Positions 51,639-61,241 of a DNA stretch of 64,000 bases are shown here, in pieces. Numbering within the stretch: position 1 is the stretch's first letter; every line of letters begins with the position of its first letter. The notes beneath the pieces are model-generated. The model was given only the letters and a program-made list of their open reading frames with translations, searched no databases and was not told the origin of the DNA. The position numbers were made by a program, and so were the translations under genes. The stretch covers positions 124,001-188,000 of the forward strand of contig NZ_JAAMRE010000008.1 of assembly GCF_013522705.1 (NCBI RefSeq), in the 5' to 3' direction. This DNA is from Pseudomonas lurida (lineage in GTDB: Bacteria > Pseudomonadota > Gammaproteobacteria > Pseudomonadales > Pseudomonadaceae).

Positions 51639-52409
51639 TTACTGGTACTGCTGGTACGGGTTGCCCTGGAACTGGTTATTTTGCTGCGGTGCCTGCTGCT
51701 GGGCCGGCTGGCCATACTGCTGGCCTGGGATAGGACCCAGGTTGACCTCGACCCGACGGTTCTGGGCACGGCCATTGACGTCCGCGTTGCTGGCGATCGG
51801 GTTATCCGGACCGGCGCCGCGCGCGCTCAGGTTGGCCGGACTCACGCCTTGGGACGTCAGGTAATTGGCCACGCTCTGAGCGCGACGCTGGGACAGGTCC
51901 ATGTTCAACTGGCGGCTGCCGGTGCTGTCGGTGTAGCCGACAATCTGGATGGTGTTCTGATTGAACTGCTTGAGCGAATTGGCCAAGTTGTTCAGCGGCT
52001 GGTAGAAACTGCTGGAAATCGCGTCGGAGTTGGTGGCGAAGGTGATGTTACCCGGCATGATCAATTTGATCTGGTCGCCCTGGCGCTGCACTTCGACTCC
52101 GGTATTGGCCATGCTTTCGCGCAGTTTCTTTTCCTGCTGGTCGGCGTAGTAGCCATAGCCGGCGGCACCTGCACCGGCCACCACTGCGCCGATCAGCGCG
52201 CCCTTGCCACGGTGGTTGTGGTCGATGGCCGCACCGGCCAATGCCCCGGCCAGAGCGCCCAGGCCACCGTACTTGGCGGTCTTGCTCATACCGCCGGATT
52301 CATTATTCGCCTGTCCCTGGCTGCTGCCGTCATAAGGATTAGGGGAAGCGCAGCCGGACAACAGGGCTACGGCGGTAGCGACAACAAGCAGACGACGCGG
52401 AGTGAACAT
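51639..52409 (-). CDS. OmpA-family lipoprotein (YiaD-like)
   Basis: The 256-residue protein has a lipobox LLSGC, then a glycine-zipper region (GLGALAGALAGAAIDHN and GALIGAVVAGAGAAGYGYY, about residues 50-95), and a C-terminal OmpA peptidoglycan-binding domain with TDSTGSRQLNMDLSQRRAQSVANYL and NRRVEVNL. A Gln/Tyr/Pro-rich tail ends the protein. It links outer membrane and peptidoglycan. The start was set at the ATG giving a normal signal peptide. Confidence 0.92.
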   Translation of the reverse strand: MFTPRRLLVVATAVALLSGCASPNPYDGSSQGQANNESGGMSKTAKYGGLGALAGALAGAAIDHNHRGKGALIGAVVAGAGAAGYGYYADQQEKKLRESMANTGVEVQRQGDQIKLIMPGNITFATNSDAISSSFYQPLNNLANSLKQFNQNTIQIVGYTDSTGSRQLNMDLSQRRAQSVANYLTSQGVSPANLSARGAGPDNPIASNADVNGRAQNRRVEVNLGPIPGQQYGQPAQQQAPQQNNQFQGNPYQQYQ

Positions 52410-52617
52410 GAAGGAAGCTCCTACTTTTGCATTCTGTGGTGCAAAGGACATTGGCAACGGACCTGTGCCGGGTTTGGAACGCGACAAACGGCAAAAATTC
52501 CGTCATCGCGTTCCAGGCTGTAACAAAAGACTGGCCAACACTGACCGCTATCAAAACCCTAGCAGACACCCGCTGAACACAACCTGAGATTTTTCTGTAA
52601 CGGCGCGCTCGCTGACG

Positions 52618-53262
52618 TCAAGCCCGAACGAACGGGTTCTCGCGCATCTCATCCCCCAGCCGCGTATCCGGCCCGTGCCCCGTCACCACGATGGCATCCT
52701 CGTCCAGGGTATACAGGCGCTGCTTGATCGAACGCACAATGGTCGCCTGATCGCCACCCCACAGATCCGTACGCCCCACGCCGCGGCGGAACAAGGTGTC
52801 ACCGGCAATCAGCAATTTGGCATCGGCGAACCAGAAACTCATCGATCCCGGCGTATGCCCAGGCGTGTGCAAAGCCACGCCGCAGCCGCAGGCCAAGGCC
52901 TCATCATCGGCCAGCCAGCGGTCGGGCGACGGCACTGGCGTATAGGGCACCCCAAACATCTGGCATTGCATCTTCAGGTTGTCCCACAGGAATTGGTCTT
53001 CCTTGTGCAGATGCAGGGTGGCGCCGGTTTTCTCTTTCAATTGACCCGAAGCGAGGAAGTGATCGAGATGGGCATGGGTATGAATGATGCTCACCACCTT
53101 CAGGCCCAGCGCATCGAGCCGCGCCAGGATCCGTTCCGGGTTGCCGCCCGGATCGACCACGATGGCTTTTTTGGTGACGGGGTCGCCGATGATCGTGCAG
53201 TTGCACTGCAACGGGCCGACCGGAAAGGTTTCGCGGATAAGGGCGTTGTGTTCAATATTCAT
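52618..53262 (-). CDS. metallo-beta-lactamase-fold hydrolase (glyoxalase II-like, YcbL/GloC type)
   Basis: The 214-residue protein has the metal motif THAHLDH (residues 62-68), followed by HTPGHTPGS, the bridging Asp in LLIAGDTLF and the late VVTGHGPDT. Length and motifs match E. coli YcbL, a type II glyoxalase that hydrolyses S-lactoylglutathione. It is monocistronic and faces the OmpA-like gene. Confidence 0.92.
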   Translation of the reverse strand: MNIEHNALIRETFPVGPLQCNCTIIGDPVTKKAIVVDPGGNPERILARLDALGLKVVSIIHTHAHLDHFLASGQLKEKTGATLHLHKEDQFLWDNLKMQCQMFGVPYTPVPSPDRWLADDEALACGCGVALHTPGHTPGSMSFWFADAKLLIAGDTLFRRGVGRTDLWGGDQATIVRSIKQRLYTLDEDAIVVTGHGPDTRLGDEMRENPFVRA

Positions 53263-53430
53263 CGGTACTCCTGCGCTTCATATGGCATATTCGCCACAGT
53301 ATGGTTGACCAAGCCTTACACCCGAAAGGGACGGTTCGCTCGCCCGCATGCAAAGCCGCCGCTGCTAAGCTTTGCGGGCGCCCCTCAACCCCACCCAAGA
53401 TCGCAAACGTGCCGCGCTGGAGCGAGCCTC

Positions 53431-54021
53431 ATGGCGAACCACTTGATCATCTGCGAGCACTGCGACTGCGTGTACCGCAAAGTCGCGCTCGCCCGGCATC
53501 AAAAAGCCGTGTGCGTGCGCTGTGCAGGCGTGTTGCAGCGCTACAACGGCCTGACCCTGCAACAGCGCCTCGCCTTGACGCTGACCGCTGCGGTGCTATG
53601 GGCTTTCGCTAACTTCTATCCGGTGATGACGATCAGCCTGCAGGGCCTGAAAAACAGCGCCACGCTGTGGGACTCAGTGGTGGCCCTGAGCCTGGGGCCA
53701 ATCACCTTTATCGCCTTGGTGGCCGCGATCTCCATCATCATCGCACCGGTTTTTCAGTTGTTACTGCTGATATGGGTGTTGAGTTTCGCCTTGGCCGGCC
53801 AGCGTTCGCCGGCGTTCAGGCTCTGCATGCGCTGGCTCGAAGCACTGCGGCCGTGGAGCATGCTCGAGGTGTGCCTGCTCGGGGCGATGGTGGCGGTGTT
53901 CAAGTTGGCCGGCATGCTCGATGTCATTCCCGGCACCGGCCTGTTTGCGCTGGCCGTGCTGAGCCTGTTGCTGATCCGTATCGCCGGGCGCGATGTGCGT
54001 GACCTGTGGGACGTTGTGTGA
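53431..54021 (+). CDS. pqiA: PqiA-domain membrane protein, first half
   Basis: The 196-residue protein has an N-terminal zinc ribbon (CEHCDCVYRKV then CVRC) and four membrane segments (about residues 48-66, 88-112, 140-160 and 165-188). It corresponds to one half of E. coli PqiA, which carries two such domains in one chain. It should be the inner-membrane part of the Pqi lipid-transport system. It overlaps the second pqiA gene at GTGA. Confidence 0.88.
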   Translation: MANHLIICEHCDCVYRKVALARHQKAVCVRCAGVLQRYNGLTLQQRLALTLTAAVLWAFANFYPVMTISLQGLKNSATLWDSVVALSLGPITFIALVAAISIIIAPVFQLLLLIWVLSFALAGQRSPAFRLCMRWLEALRPWSMLEVCLLGAMVAVFKLAGMLDVIPGTGLFALAVLSLLLIRIAGRDVRDLWDVV

Positions 54022-54659
54022 ATACGCCGCCGACGGCCAGCGAACTCAACCTGTGCCTGTGCCACAGCTGCGGCCTGGCGGCTGACATCAGCGCAGCCCC
54101 CGGCGAATGCGAACGCTGCGGCGCGCCCCTGCACCGGCGCAAGGTCCGCTCGCTCACTCGCACCTGGGCCTACATGCTCACGGCGCTGGCCTTTTATGTA
54201 CCGGCCAATGTGCTGCCGGTGATGAATACCAGCCTGTTCGGCTCGGGCGCCGACAGCACCATCATGAGCGGGGTTCTTGAGTTCTGGCAGCACGGCGCGT
54301 GGGACATCGCGCTGATCATTTTTATCGCCAGCATCGCCGTGCCGGGGATCAAGTTCGTTTCTCTGGCGCTGCTGCTGGTGACCGTGCAACGCAACAGCCT
54401 GTGGGCGCGCAAGGAGCGCTCGAAGCTGTTCCGTTTTGTCGAACTGATTGGCTACTGGTCGATGCTGGATGTCATCGTGGTCGCGCTGGTGGCCGCGCTG
54501 GTGAAGTTTCAGGCGCTGGGCACTATCGAGCCGCGCCTGGGCATTCTGTTTTTCGGCCTGGTGGTTGTATTTACCATGTTGGCTGCGATGAGCTTCGACC
54601 CGAGGCTGATCTGGGAACCCCCACACACTAAGGAGACCTCGGATGACGTCCCGCACTGA
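54018..54659 (+). CDS. pqiA: PqiA-domain membrane protein, second half
   Basis: The 213-residue protein, with GTG start inside the preceding stop region, has a zinc ribbon with CHSCG and CERCG and four membrane segments. It is the second PqiA-like half. Its end overlaps the pqiB start by 17 bases, so the four genes are translationally coupled. The two separate halves probably form a heterodimer. Confidence 0.88.
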   Translation: MNTPPTASELNLCLCHSCGLAADISAAPGECERCGAPLHRRKVRSLTRTWAYMLTALAFYVPANVLPVMNTSLFGSGADSTIMSGVLEFWQHGAWDIALIIFIASIAVPGIKFVSLALLLVTVQRNSLWARKERSKLFRFVELIGYWSMLDVIVVALVAALVKFQALGTIEPRLGILFFGLVVVFTMLAAMSFDPRLIWEPPHTKETSDDVPH

Positions 54660-56295
54660 CGCTGCGCAAACGCCCGGATCGCCGGCCATCAAGACCCGGC
54701 GCTTCAGTGTGTCGCTGGTTTGGATCGTGCCGATCGTTGCGGTATTGGTGGGGATTTCGCTGGTGGTCCACAGCGTCCTGCAGCAGGGCCCGACCATCAC
54801 GCTTAACTTCAAGACCGGCAGCGGGCTGACAGCGAATAAAACCGAGGTCAAATACCGCAACGTGGTGATCGGCCAAGTGACCGATGTGGCCCTGAGCGAC
54901 GATCAGAAAAGCGTCAACGCGACCGTGCAGTTGGCCAAGCAGGCCGAAAGTTTCACGCGCGCCGACTCGCAGTTCTGGGTGGTACGCCCGCGCATCGGCG
55001 CGGGTGGCGTTTCCGGTATCGACACGCTGTTGTCCGGCGACTATATCGGTGCCGACATCGGCCAGTCCGAGACCCGCGCCAGGCAGTTCAAGGGCCTGGA
55101 AAACCCGCCGCCGATCACCTACGGCGAACCGGGCAAACGCTTTACGTTGCATACGCAGACCCTGGGCTCGCTGGATATCGGCTCGCCGGTGTACTACCGC
55201 AAAATCGAGGTCGGCCAAGTGGTGGCCTACAAACTGGATGCCGAAGGCAAAGGGGTCGATATCGAAGTGTTCGTGCATGCGCCCAATGACGCGTACGTCA
55301 CGCAGAACACCCGCTTCTGGAACGCCAGTGGGATCGACCTGAGTGTCGGCGCCAATGGCTTCGCGCTGAAAACCGAATCGCTGTCGTCCATGCTGGTGGG
55401 CGGTATTGCGTTCCTGGCGCCGCCTTACAGCCCCAACGATAAGCCCGCCGATGAGGAACAAACGTTCGAACTGTTCGACGACCAGGTCAGCGCGCTTGCT
55501 CCGCCCACCGGCGACGGCCAATACATGGCCCTGCGTTTCGACCAGGCCCTGCGCGGGCTCAAGGTCGGCGCACCGGTGGAGTTCCTCGGCATCGAGTTCG
55601 GCAAAGTGGTGTCGGTCAACCTTGACTTCGATGCCAAAAAGCGCAGCTTCCCACTCAACGTCGGCATCGTCATCTATCCCCAGTTGCTCGGACAGGCCCA
55701 TACCAAGCTGCTCAAGACCATGAACAATGATCCCAAGGATGAAGCCGCCGGCGTACGCCTGATCGGCTCGTTCATCGAGAACGGTCTGCGGGCCCAGGCG
55801 CGCAGCGGCAACCTGCTGACCGGCCAGTTGTACATCGCCCTGGACTTCTACCCCAAAGCCGACAAGGTCACCTTCGACCCCACCCTGCGCCCGGTCAGCA
55901 TCCCGACCATTCCCGGTAACCTGGAACAACTGCAGGAAAAACTCGAAAGCATCGTCAACAAGATCAATCAACTGCCGATCGAACGCATCGCCGGCAACCT
56001 CGACAGCAATCTCGTCGAGTTGCGCAAAGGCCTCACCCAGTTCAACGCCAAGACCCTGCCCGGCGTACAGACGACCCTGGCCGACGTCAGCAAGACGTTG
56101 CAATCGGCCAACGCGACCCTCGCCGAAGACTCACCGCAGCGCGAGCAACTGACCCAGACCCTGGATGAGCTGGGCCGCATGTCCCGCTCGTTGCGCGAGC
56201 TGTCGGACTACCTGGGCCGTCACCCGGAATCGCTGATTCGCGGTCGCCCCGACAACGCCGCGCCCCTGAACCTGCAAGGGCCACCGCGCAAATGA
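54643..56295 (+). CDS. pqiB: PqiB MCE-domain intermembrane transport protein
   Basis: The 550-residue protein has one N-terminal membrane anchor (about residues 22-43) followed by three MCE domains (each with a motif of the form G..V...G..VG.V: VKYRNVVIGQVTDVAL, VYYRKIEVGQVVAYKL, VEFLGIEFGKVVSVNL) and a long C-terminal helical region (about 420-530). In E. coli PqiB forms a hexameric syringe across the periplasm that moves lipid between membranes. AAGGAG lies 7-8 bases before the ATG. Confidence 0.95.
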   Translation: MTSRTDAAQTPGSPAIKTRRFSVSLVWIVPIVAVLVGISLVVHSVLQQGPTITLNFKTGSGLTANKTEVKYRNVVIGQVTDVALSDDQKSVNATVQLAKQAESFTRADSQFWVVRPRIGAGGVSGIDTLLSGDYIGADIGQSETRARQFKGLENPPPITYGEPGKRFTLHTQTLGSLDIGSPVYYRKIEVGQVVAYKLDAEGKGVDIEVFVHAPNDAYVTQNTRFWNASGIDLSVGANGFALKTESLSSMLVGGIAFLAPPYSPNDKPADEEQTFELFDDQVSALAPPTGDGQYMALRFDQALRGLKVGAPVEFLGIEFGKVVSVNLDFDAKKRSFPLNVGIVIYPQLLGQAHTKLLKTMNNDPKDEAAGVRLIGSFIENGLRAQARSGNLLTGQLYIALDFYPKADKVTFDPTLRPVSIPTIPGNLEQLQEKLESIVNKINQLPIERIAGNLDSNLVELRKGLTQFNAKTLPGVQTTLADVSKTLQSANATLAEDSPQREQLTQTLDELGRMSRSLRELSDYLGRHPESLIRGRPDNAAPLNLQGPPRK

Positions 56296-56312
56296 AACCT
56301 GGAGCAAGCGCC

Positions 56313-56873
56313 ATGACGTTTCCGTTCAAAGCCACCCTGCTCGGCGCGTTGTTGGCGCTGTCGGCCTGCGGCAGCACGCCCATTACCTTCCATACGCTGA
56401 CCCCGGCGCATGCGAATCTGCCCACGGTTGGCGGTACCGGCACGATCCGCATCGAGAGCCTCACGGTGCCGCCCGCCGTGGACCGACCGCAGATCGTGGT
56501 GCGCCAGGGCGACACGGGCATCGCCATCCTGGAAACCCAGTGGTGGGCCGCCAGCCTGGCGGACGAAATGCGCAGCGCGCTGGTGGATCAGTTGGCCAAC
56601 AGCAATCCTCGGCCACCGCTGCTGTTGCGGGTCGACGTGCAGCGCTTTGATTCCGTGCCTGGCCAGTACGCCCGGTTTGACGCCCAGTGGCGTCTGCGGC
56701 CCGCCAGCGGCACTGACCGCCCGTCGCTGCTGTGCCGAACGACCTTGCAGTCGCCGGCGGGCAGCGGCATTGACGATGTGGTGCTGGCCCATCAGAACAA
56801 CCTCAAGCGCTTCGCGGCACAGGTCAGCCGGGCAGCCGCCAGCGCTGCTGGCCAGTGCCCAGGCACACCGTAG
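56313..56873 (+). CDS. pqiC: PqiC outer-membrane lipoprotein
   Basis: This lipoprotein (186 residues) has the lipobox LSACG about 19 residues from the start and a DUF330/PqiC core (IRIESLTVPPAVDRPQIVVR, then WWAASLADEMRSAL). It docks PqiB to the outer membrane. The ATG at 56313 has GGAG 8 bases upstream; another ATG at 56292 overlaps the pqiB stop and would add 7 residues. It converges with the LuxR gene, 12 bases apart, with no visible terminator. Confidence 0.9.
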   Translation: MTFPFKATLLGALLALSACGSTPITFHTLTPAHANLPTVGGTGTIRIESLTVPPAVDRPQIVVRQGDTGIAILETQWWAASLADEMRSALVDQLANSNPRPPLLLRVDVQRFDSVPGQYARFDAQWRLRPASGTDRPSLLCRTTLQSPAGSGIDDVVLAHQNNLKRFAAQVSRAAASAAGQCPGTP

Positions 56874-56885
56874 CCCACCGCGAGA

Positions 56886-59612
56886 TCAGGCCAGCAACCC
56901 CATGGCCTTCGCGCGGGCCACGGCCTGAGTGCGTCGCTCCACGCCAAGCTTGCTGTTGATGTGGCTGGCGTGGGTTTTCACGGTGTGCAGGGAAATGAAC
57001 AACTGATTGCTGATTTCCTGATTCGAACATCCCAGGGCAATCAGTTGCAGCACGGCCATTTCGCGCGCGCTGAGCGCCTCATGGGAGGATGCCCCCCCCG
57101 CCGCCACCGTGGGCAACAACGCCAGCAGGGCCTGGCTCGCCAGTGCGTGAGGGTGCTGAGCCAACTGCTCACGCATCCAGTCAGCATGGTTTTCCAACAG
57201 CCGCTGGAACGGTTGCAGTGCGCCTCCGGCGGCAGCCTGCAGGGCCTGGGCCAGCATCGGCCGCGCCTTGGCCGGCTGCCCGCCCTCCAGCAGCAGTTGC
57301 ACCTGCTGGGTCAGCGCCAGCAAAGCGATCATCTGGCGGCCGCTGGTCTGGGCCTCTTGCGCCAATTGCTCCAAACGCTGCAACGCCGCTTCGGGCTGAT
57401 GACGCGTGGCGTCCAGGGCGGCTTGTTGCAGGCCGATGTGTTGCGGCAGGTGGGGATGAAACTCCGGCGCGGCGGCGGCGTGATCGCCGTTGTAGGTCTG
57501 CCCCAGCCGCGTCAGCCAGGCATCGGCCAGGTCGGTACGGCCCTGGGCCAGCCACAGTTCGCATTTGATCAGGGTGATCATGGCCAGGTAGTAAATCGGC
57601 GGCACGTCCCAGATATGCATCAAGCGCTCGGCTTCAGCCAGCTCGGCAAAGGCCAGAGGAAAGTCGCCGCGGCGTCCTTCGAAACTGGCGATCACACAGT
57701 GCCCGATCAGCACGCTGATATCGCGGCAGGCTCGGGCCTCCGCCAGCCCGGCGCGCAGGCGAGCCAGGCCCGCTTCCGGCTGCAAGCGCAACAGCAGCAA
57801 GTAACCTTCATACAGCGCCAGGCGCGCGCGCACCGCATATAACCGCTGAGGCGCCAGGCCATGCAGGCGCTGCAGGCCCTGGCGCACTTCGTCGAGCGAA
57901 CGCAGGATTTCACCGCGCGCCTGCAACACCCGCGCACGGTCGTAGTGGGCCAAGGCCTCGAACAACGGATTGCCGACCCGCTGCGCGAGCTCCAGCGATT
58001 CGCGATTCAAGCCCCGGGCGCGCCACAGGTCGGCATCGGCAATCGCCAGGTTGGATAAGGTCGACAGACACATCAGCCGCTGGCCATAGCGGCGCTGCGG
58101 CAGGCTGTCCAACGCCTCGCTGCAGTAGCGCTGGGTCAGCTCGCGATCACCGCGACCACGGGCGATGATGCCGCTCAGCGCCAGCCACTGCGCCAGCATC
58201 GATCGTTGTGCGGTGGCCGAAGGGGCCGGCAGGAAGCGACTGAGGTAACTGGACAGTTCCTGCGCCGCGTCGAGCTGGCAGGCCAGGCCCAACGCCCAGC
58301 TGTACAACACAATCAAGCGCGGCGTGCTGATCAGCAGGCTGTCGGGCAAGTCCATTTTCCAGCGCAGCAGCATGCCGACATTCTGCTCGGCCAGCAGCTG
58401 TTCTTCGGACAGGTTTTGCACCAGGTTTGCCGCCACATCCAAATGGCCGGCGCGCAATGCCTGCTCCACCGCTTCGTCGATCAGGCCCTGGGCATTGAAC
58501 CAGCGACAGGCGCGCAGGTGCAGGCTCGCGGCCGGCAGCACCGGGCTGTTCGCGCGGCGACTGCGCAACAGGTCGGAGAACAGATGGTGATAGCGAAACC
58601 AGACGCCCTGCTCGTCCAGCGGCACCAGAAACACCTGGTGAGATTGCAGGTAGCGCAGGATGTCCGCGCTGTCGTGGGCTTCGCGCACGGCGTCGCACAG
58701 TTCGCTGCAAAAGCGCTCCTGGGGCGCGGTGTCGAACAGGAATGCCTGCACGTCAGCCGGCAGACAGTCGATCACCTCTTCCAACAGATAATCGCGGATC
58801 AGACCTTCGCCGCCGTGCAGGCTCTGGGGCAAAGCGCCTTCGTTGCCGGCTTCGGACGCCGCCAGCAACCAGAAGCGCAGTCCGGCCACCCAGCCTTCAC
58901 TGCGCCGGATCAAGTTATCGAGGGCTTCGCCGCGCAGCGAATTGCTATGGTGATCCAGCACTGCCAAGGATTCGCCATGGGTCAGACGCAGGTCATGTTC
59001 GTGCAGCTCGAGCAAGTGCCGCGACAAACGCAGGCGCGCCAGATGCCAATCCGGGCGCTGGCGGCTGGTTACCAGCACCACCAGGCCGTCGGGCAAGTGG
59101 TTGAGGAAAAACTGCAGGCAACGGTCCAGCACCGGTCCCTGGGCCAGATGGTAGTCATCGAGTACCAGCAACAGCGGCGCGCGGGTGGACAAGTGAACGG
59201 CCAACTCGTCGAGCAGGCCATCGAGCCATTCTTCAAAGGCAAAGGGTTGATGACGCTGGCGCATTTTCAGCAGGCCCAGGGACTGGGCGCCGAGCGGCGA
59301 AAAGTACTGTTGCAGGCCTTCGAGCAAACGTTCGAGGAAACGACCGGGGTCACTGTCCCGTGGGCTCAGGCCCAGCCACAGGCTTTGCCAGTGCGTCGGC
59401 AGGCTTTGGCAGAACTCGACCGCCAGGGAACTCTTGCCGAAGCCGGCCGGCGCGCTGACCAGCAATAACCGCCCCTGCAATCCGGCACTCAGCCGTTCGC
59501 ACAGGCGCGGTCGCGGCACGTAGCCGTCAGGCAGCGGTGGCCTGTAGAAACGCGCGTCCAGGGACGGGATCGCCGTACTGGCGGGCCCTTGGATTCGGGA
59601 CAGATCAGTCAT
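56886..59612 (-). CDS. MalT-like LuxR-family transcriptional regulator
   Basis: The large regulator (908 residues) has an NTPase domain at the N-terminus (Walker A APAGFGKSS, about 55-63; LLLVLDDY Walker B at about 140), a winged helix and TPR-type repeats in the centre, and a C-terminal LuxR helix-turn-helix (LSAREMAVLQLIALGCSNQEIS, then FISLHTVKTH) in the last 65 residues. It binds a small ligand and ATP to activate genes. The DUF1329/DUF1302 genes on the same strand lie just upstream of it and are likely targets. The upstream extension to 59804 is rejected because it crosses a REPIN. Confidence 0.9.
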   Translation of the reverse strand: MTDLSRIQGPASTAIPSLDARFYRPPLPDGYVPRPRLCERLSAGLQGRLLLVSAPAGFGKSSLAVEFCQSLPTHWQSLWLGLSPRDSDPGRFLERLLEGLQQYFSPLGAQSLGLLKMRQRHQPFAFEEWLDGLLDELAVHLSTRAPLLLVLDDYHLAQGPVLDRCLQFFLNHLPDGLVVLVTSRQRPDWHLARLRLSRHLLELHEHDLRLTHGESLAVLDHHSNSLRGEALDNLIRRSEGWVAGLRFWLLAASEAGNEGALPQSLHGGEGLIRDYLLEEVIDCLPADVQAFLFDTAPQERFCSELCDAVREAHDSADILRYLQSHQVFLVPLDEQGVWFRYHHLFSDLLRSRRANSPVLPAASLHLRACRWFNAQGLIDEAVEQALRAGHLDVAANLVQNLSEEQLLAEQNVGMLLRWKMDLPDSLLISTPRLIVLYSWALGLACQLDAAQELSSYLSRFLPAPSATAQRSMLAQWLALSGIIARGRGDRELTQRYCSEALDSLPQRRYGQRLMCLSTLSNLAIADADLWRARGLNRESLELAQRVGNPLFEALAHYDRARVLQARGEILRSLDEVRQGLQRLHGLAPQRLYAVRARLALYEGYLLLLRLQPEAGLARLRAGLAEARACRDISVLIGHCVIASFEGRRGDFPLAFAELAEAERLMHIWDVPPIYYLAMITLIKCELWLAQGRTDLADAWLTRLGQTYNGDHAAAAPEFHPHLPQHIGLQQAALDATRHQPEAALQRLEQLAQEAQTSGRQMIALLALTQQVQLLLEGGQPAKARPMLAQALQAAAGGALQPFQRLLENHADWMREQLAQHPHALASQALLALLPTVAAGGASSHEALSAREMAVLQLIALGCSNQEISNQLFISLHTVKTHASHINSKLGVERRTQAVARAKAMGLLA

Positions 59613-59743
59613 CGCCGGGCTCTTATTGAAGGCTATTGTCGGCATTGCAGATGTCCGCAGACTAGCGGTAAAAGCCGCCGGTTTGTAGATCTTTGCAACA
59701 ATTGCCTGGAAAAGAACTGCGACAAGAAATATCGCCACAAACA

Positions 59744-59836
59744 AAAGTGGAAGGGGGCTTGCTCCCGATAGAGGCGGATCAGTCGATGCTGCGCTGACTG
59801 TCACACCGCTACCGGAGGCAAGCCCCCTTCCACATT
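59744..59836. repeat. REPIN
   Basis: The left arm reads AGTGGAAGGGGGCTTGCTCC and the right arm GGAGGCAAGCCCCCTTCCAC. About 40 bases separate them. It is the same family as the repeat at 759-841, with slight divergence (GGAAGG in place of GGGAGG). It lies between the LuxR gene and the DUF1329 gene. Confidence 0.82.
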
Positions 59837-59848
59837 GACTCGTTCAGC

Positions 59849-61213
59849 TTAGCGCACACCATCCTGACGCAAGGCCGCCGGGGTGAAGTCGCTGGTGGTA
59901 GCGGTGAAGCCAAAGTCGTAGGCCTGTTTCTCTTCGTTCTTCATGCCCAGCGCCAGGTAACGGCCGGACTGCAGGTCGTAGAGGGTTTCCAGGGCGTACC
60001 ACGGCACTTGCTTGTCGTAGTAGTTCTCGGCATGAGCTTCGGCGACGCGCCACAGTTGGCCACGGCCGTCGTAGTGGTCGATCACCGCGGCTTGCCAGGT
60101 GTCTTCGTCGATGTAGAAGTCACGCTTGGCGTAGATGTGGCGCTGGCCTTCCTTCAAGGTGGCGACCACGTGCCAGACGCGGCGCAGTTCGTAACGCGCC
60201 AGGTCCTGGTTGATGTGGCCGGCCTTGATGATGTCGGCGTACTTGAGCTTCGGATCGTCGATCTTGTAGCTGTTGGAGGCGATGTAGATTTCCTTCTTGC
60301 CTTCCAGCTTCCAGTCGTAGCGGTCCGGCGCACCGTTGTACATGTCGAGGTTGTCGGAGGTCCGCAGGCCGTCGGCGGCGGTGCCCGGGCCGTCATAGGA
60401 GACTTGCGGGGCCCGGCGCACACGACGCTGGCCGGCGTTGTAGACCCACGCCGAACGCGGCTCCTTCACCTGGTCCAGGGTTTCGTGCACCAGCAGCACA
60501 CCACCGGCAAGACGCGCCGGCGCGGTTACTTGCTGCTTGAAGTAGAACAGCACGTTGCCCGGGTTCTTCGGATCGAAGTCCTTCATTTTGTCGCGGAACA
60601 CGAACTGGTCGCGGAAATACACCAGGCTGTAAGAGCCATTGGTCTGCGGGGTAGCCTGCGTCACCAGGCGCGTGACGCTACCGCCGCGATAGCGAGTGAT
60701 ATGGTTCCAGATCACCTCGACGCCACTTTTCGGAATCGGGAACGGTACCGCAGTTTCGAAGTTTTCCAGGCCGTTGCCGCCGGACACCAGGTTGGTAGTG
60801 GTGGCGTTCTTCTTGATCGAGGCGAACACATCGGCCGGCACGGTAGCGCCGCGATGGGTCGGGTAGACCGGCATCTTGAAGGTTTCCGGGTAGCGCTTGA
60901 ACATCGCGTACTGCCCCGGCGCCAGTTTGTCTTTGTACTGCTCGACGTTCTGCGCGGTGATGGTGAACTGTGGTTGCTCACTGGCGTACGGGTTGGCGAG
61001 GAACCCCTTGGCATCCACAGCGCCGGCGTTGGTCGGCATCGGCGACCACTTGGGGATGGTGCCCGCCGCGTTCCCGGCCATCTCGGCGCCCATCGGCGTG
61101 AGCGTGGTGCCCAGCTTGGCGGCTTCATCCGCCGAGACCGCCGCCATGACGTTGCTCGCCAGGATCGACAGCCCCAGCACACCTACGTGCAACAGACTTT
61201 TAGTTATTTTCAT
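59849..61213 (-). CDS. DUF1329 periplasmic/envelope protein
   Basis: The 454-residue protein has a signal peptide (cut near VMA-AVS) and the DUF1329 body, distantly related to LolA/LolB-type lipid-binding folds. Sequence features include WSPMPTNAGAVDAKGFLANP early, VIWNHITRYRGGSVTRLVTQ, and RRVWHVVATLKEGQRHIYAKRDFY in the core. DUF1329 genes nearly always sit beside DUF1302. Together they are thought to form an envelope system for hydrophobic substrates; no reaction is established. The gap to DUF1302 is 28 bases. Confidence 0.9.
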   Translation of the reverse strand: MKITKSLLHVGVLGLSILASNVMAAVSADEAAKLGTTLTPMGAEMAGNAAGTIPKWSPMPTNAGAVDAKGFLANPYASEQPQFTITAQNVEQYKDKLAPGQYAMFKRYPETFKMPVYPTHRGATVPADVFASIKKNATTTNLVSGGNGLENFETAVPFPIPKSGVEVIWNHITRYRGGSVTRLVTQATPQTNGSYSLVYFRDQFVFRDKMKDFDPKNPGNVLFYFKQQVTAPARLAGGVLLVHETLDQVKEPRSAWVYNAGQRRVRRAPQVSYDGPGTAADGLRTSDNLDMYNGAPDRYDWKLEGKKEIYIASNSYKIDDPKLKYADIIKAGHINQDLARYELRRVWHVVATLKEGQRHIYAKRDFYIDEDTWQAAVIDHYDGRGQLWRVAEAHAENYYDKQVPWYALETLYDLQSGRYLALGMKNEEKQAYDFGFTATTSDFTPAALRQDGVR

Positions 61214-61241
61214 ATTTCGGTCTTCCTGAAATTCAGTGTGC

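Noticed and set aside
59613..59804. N-terminal extension of the LuxR regulator with a hydrophobic stretch
   Set aside because: The extra residues are translated from the REPIN and spacer. The apparent membrane segment comes from repeat sequence, and the start at 59612 matches the family start near the NTPase domain.
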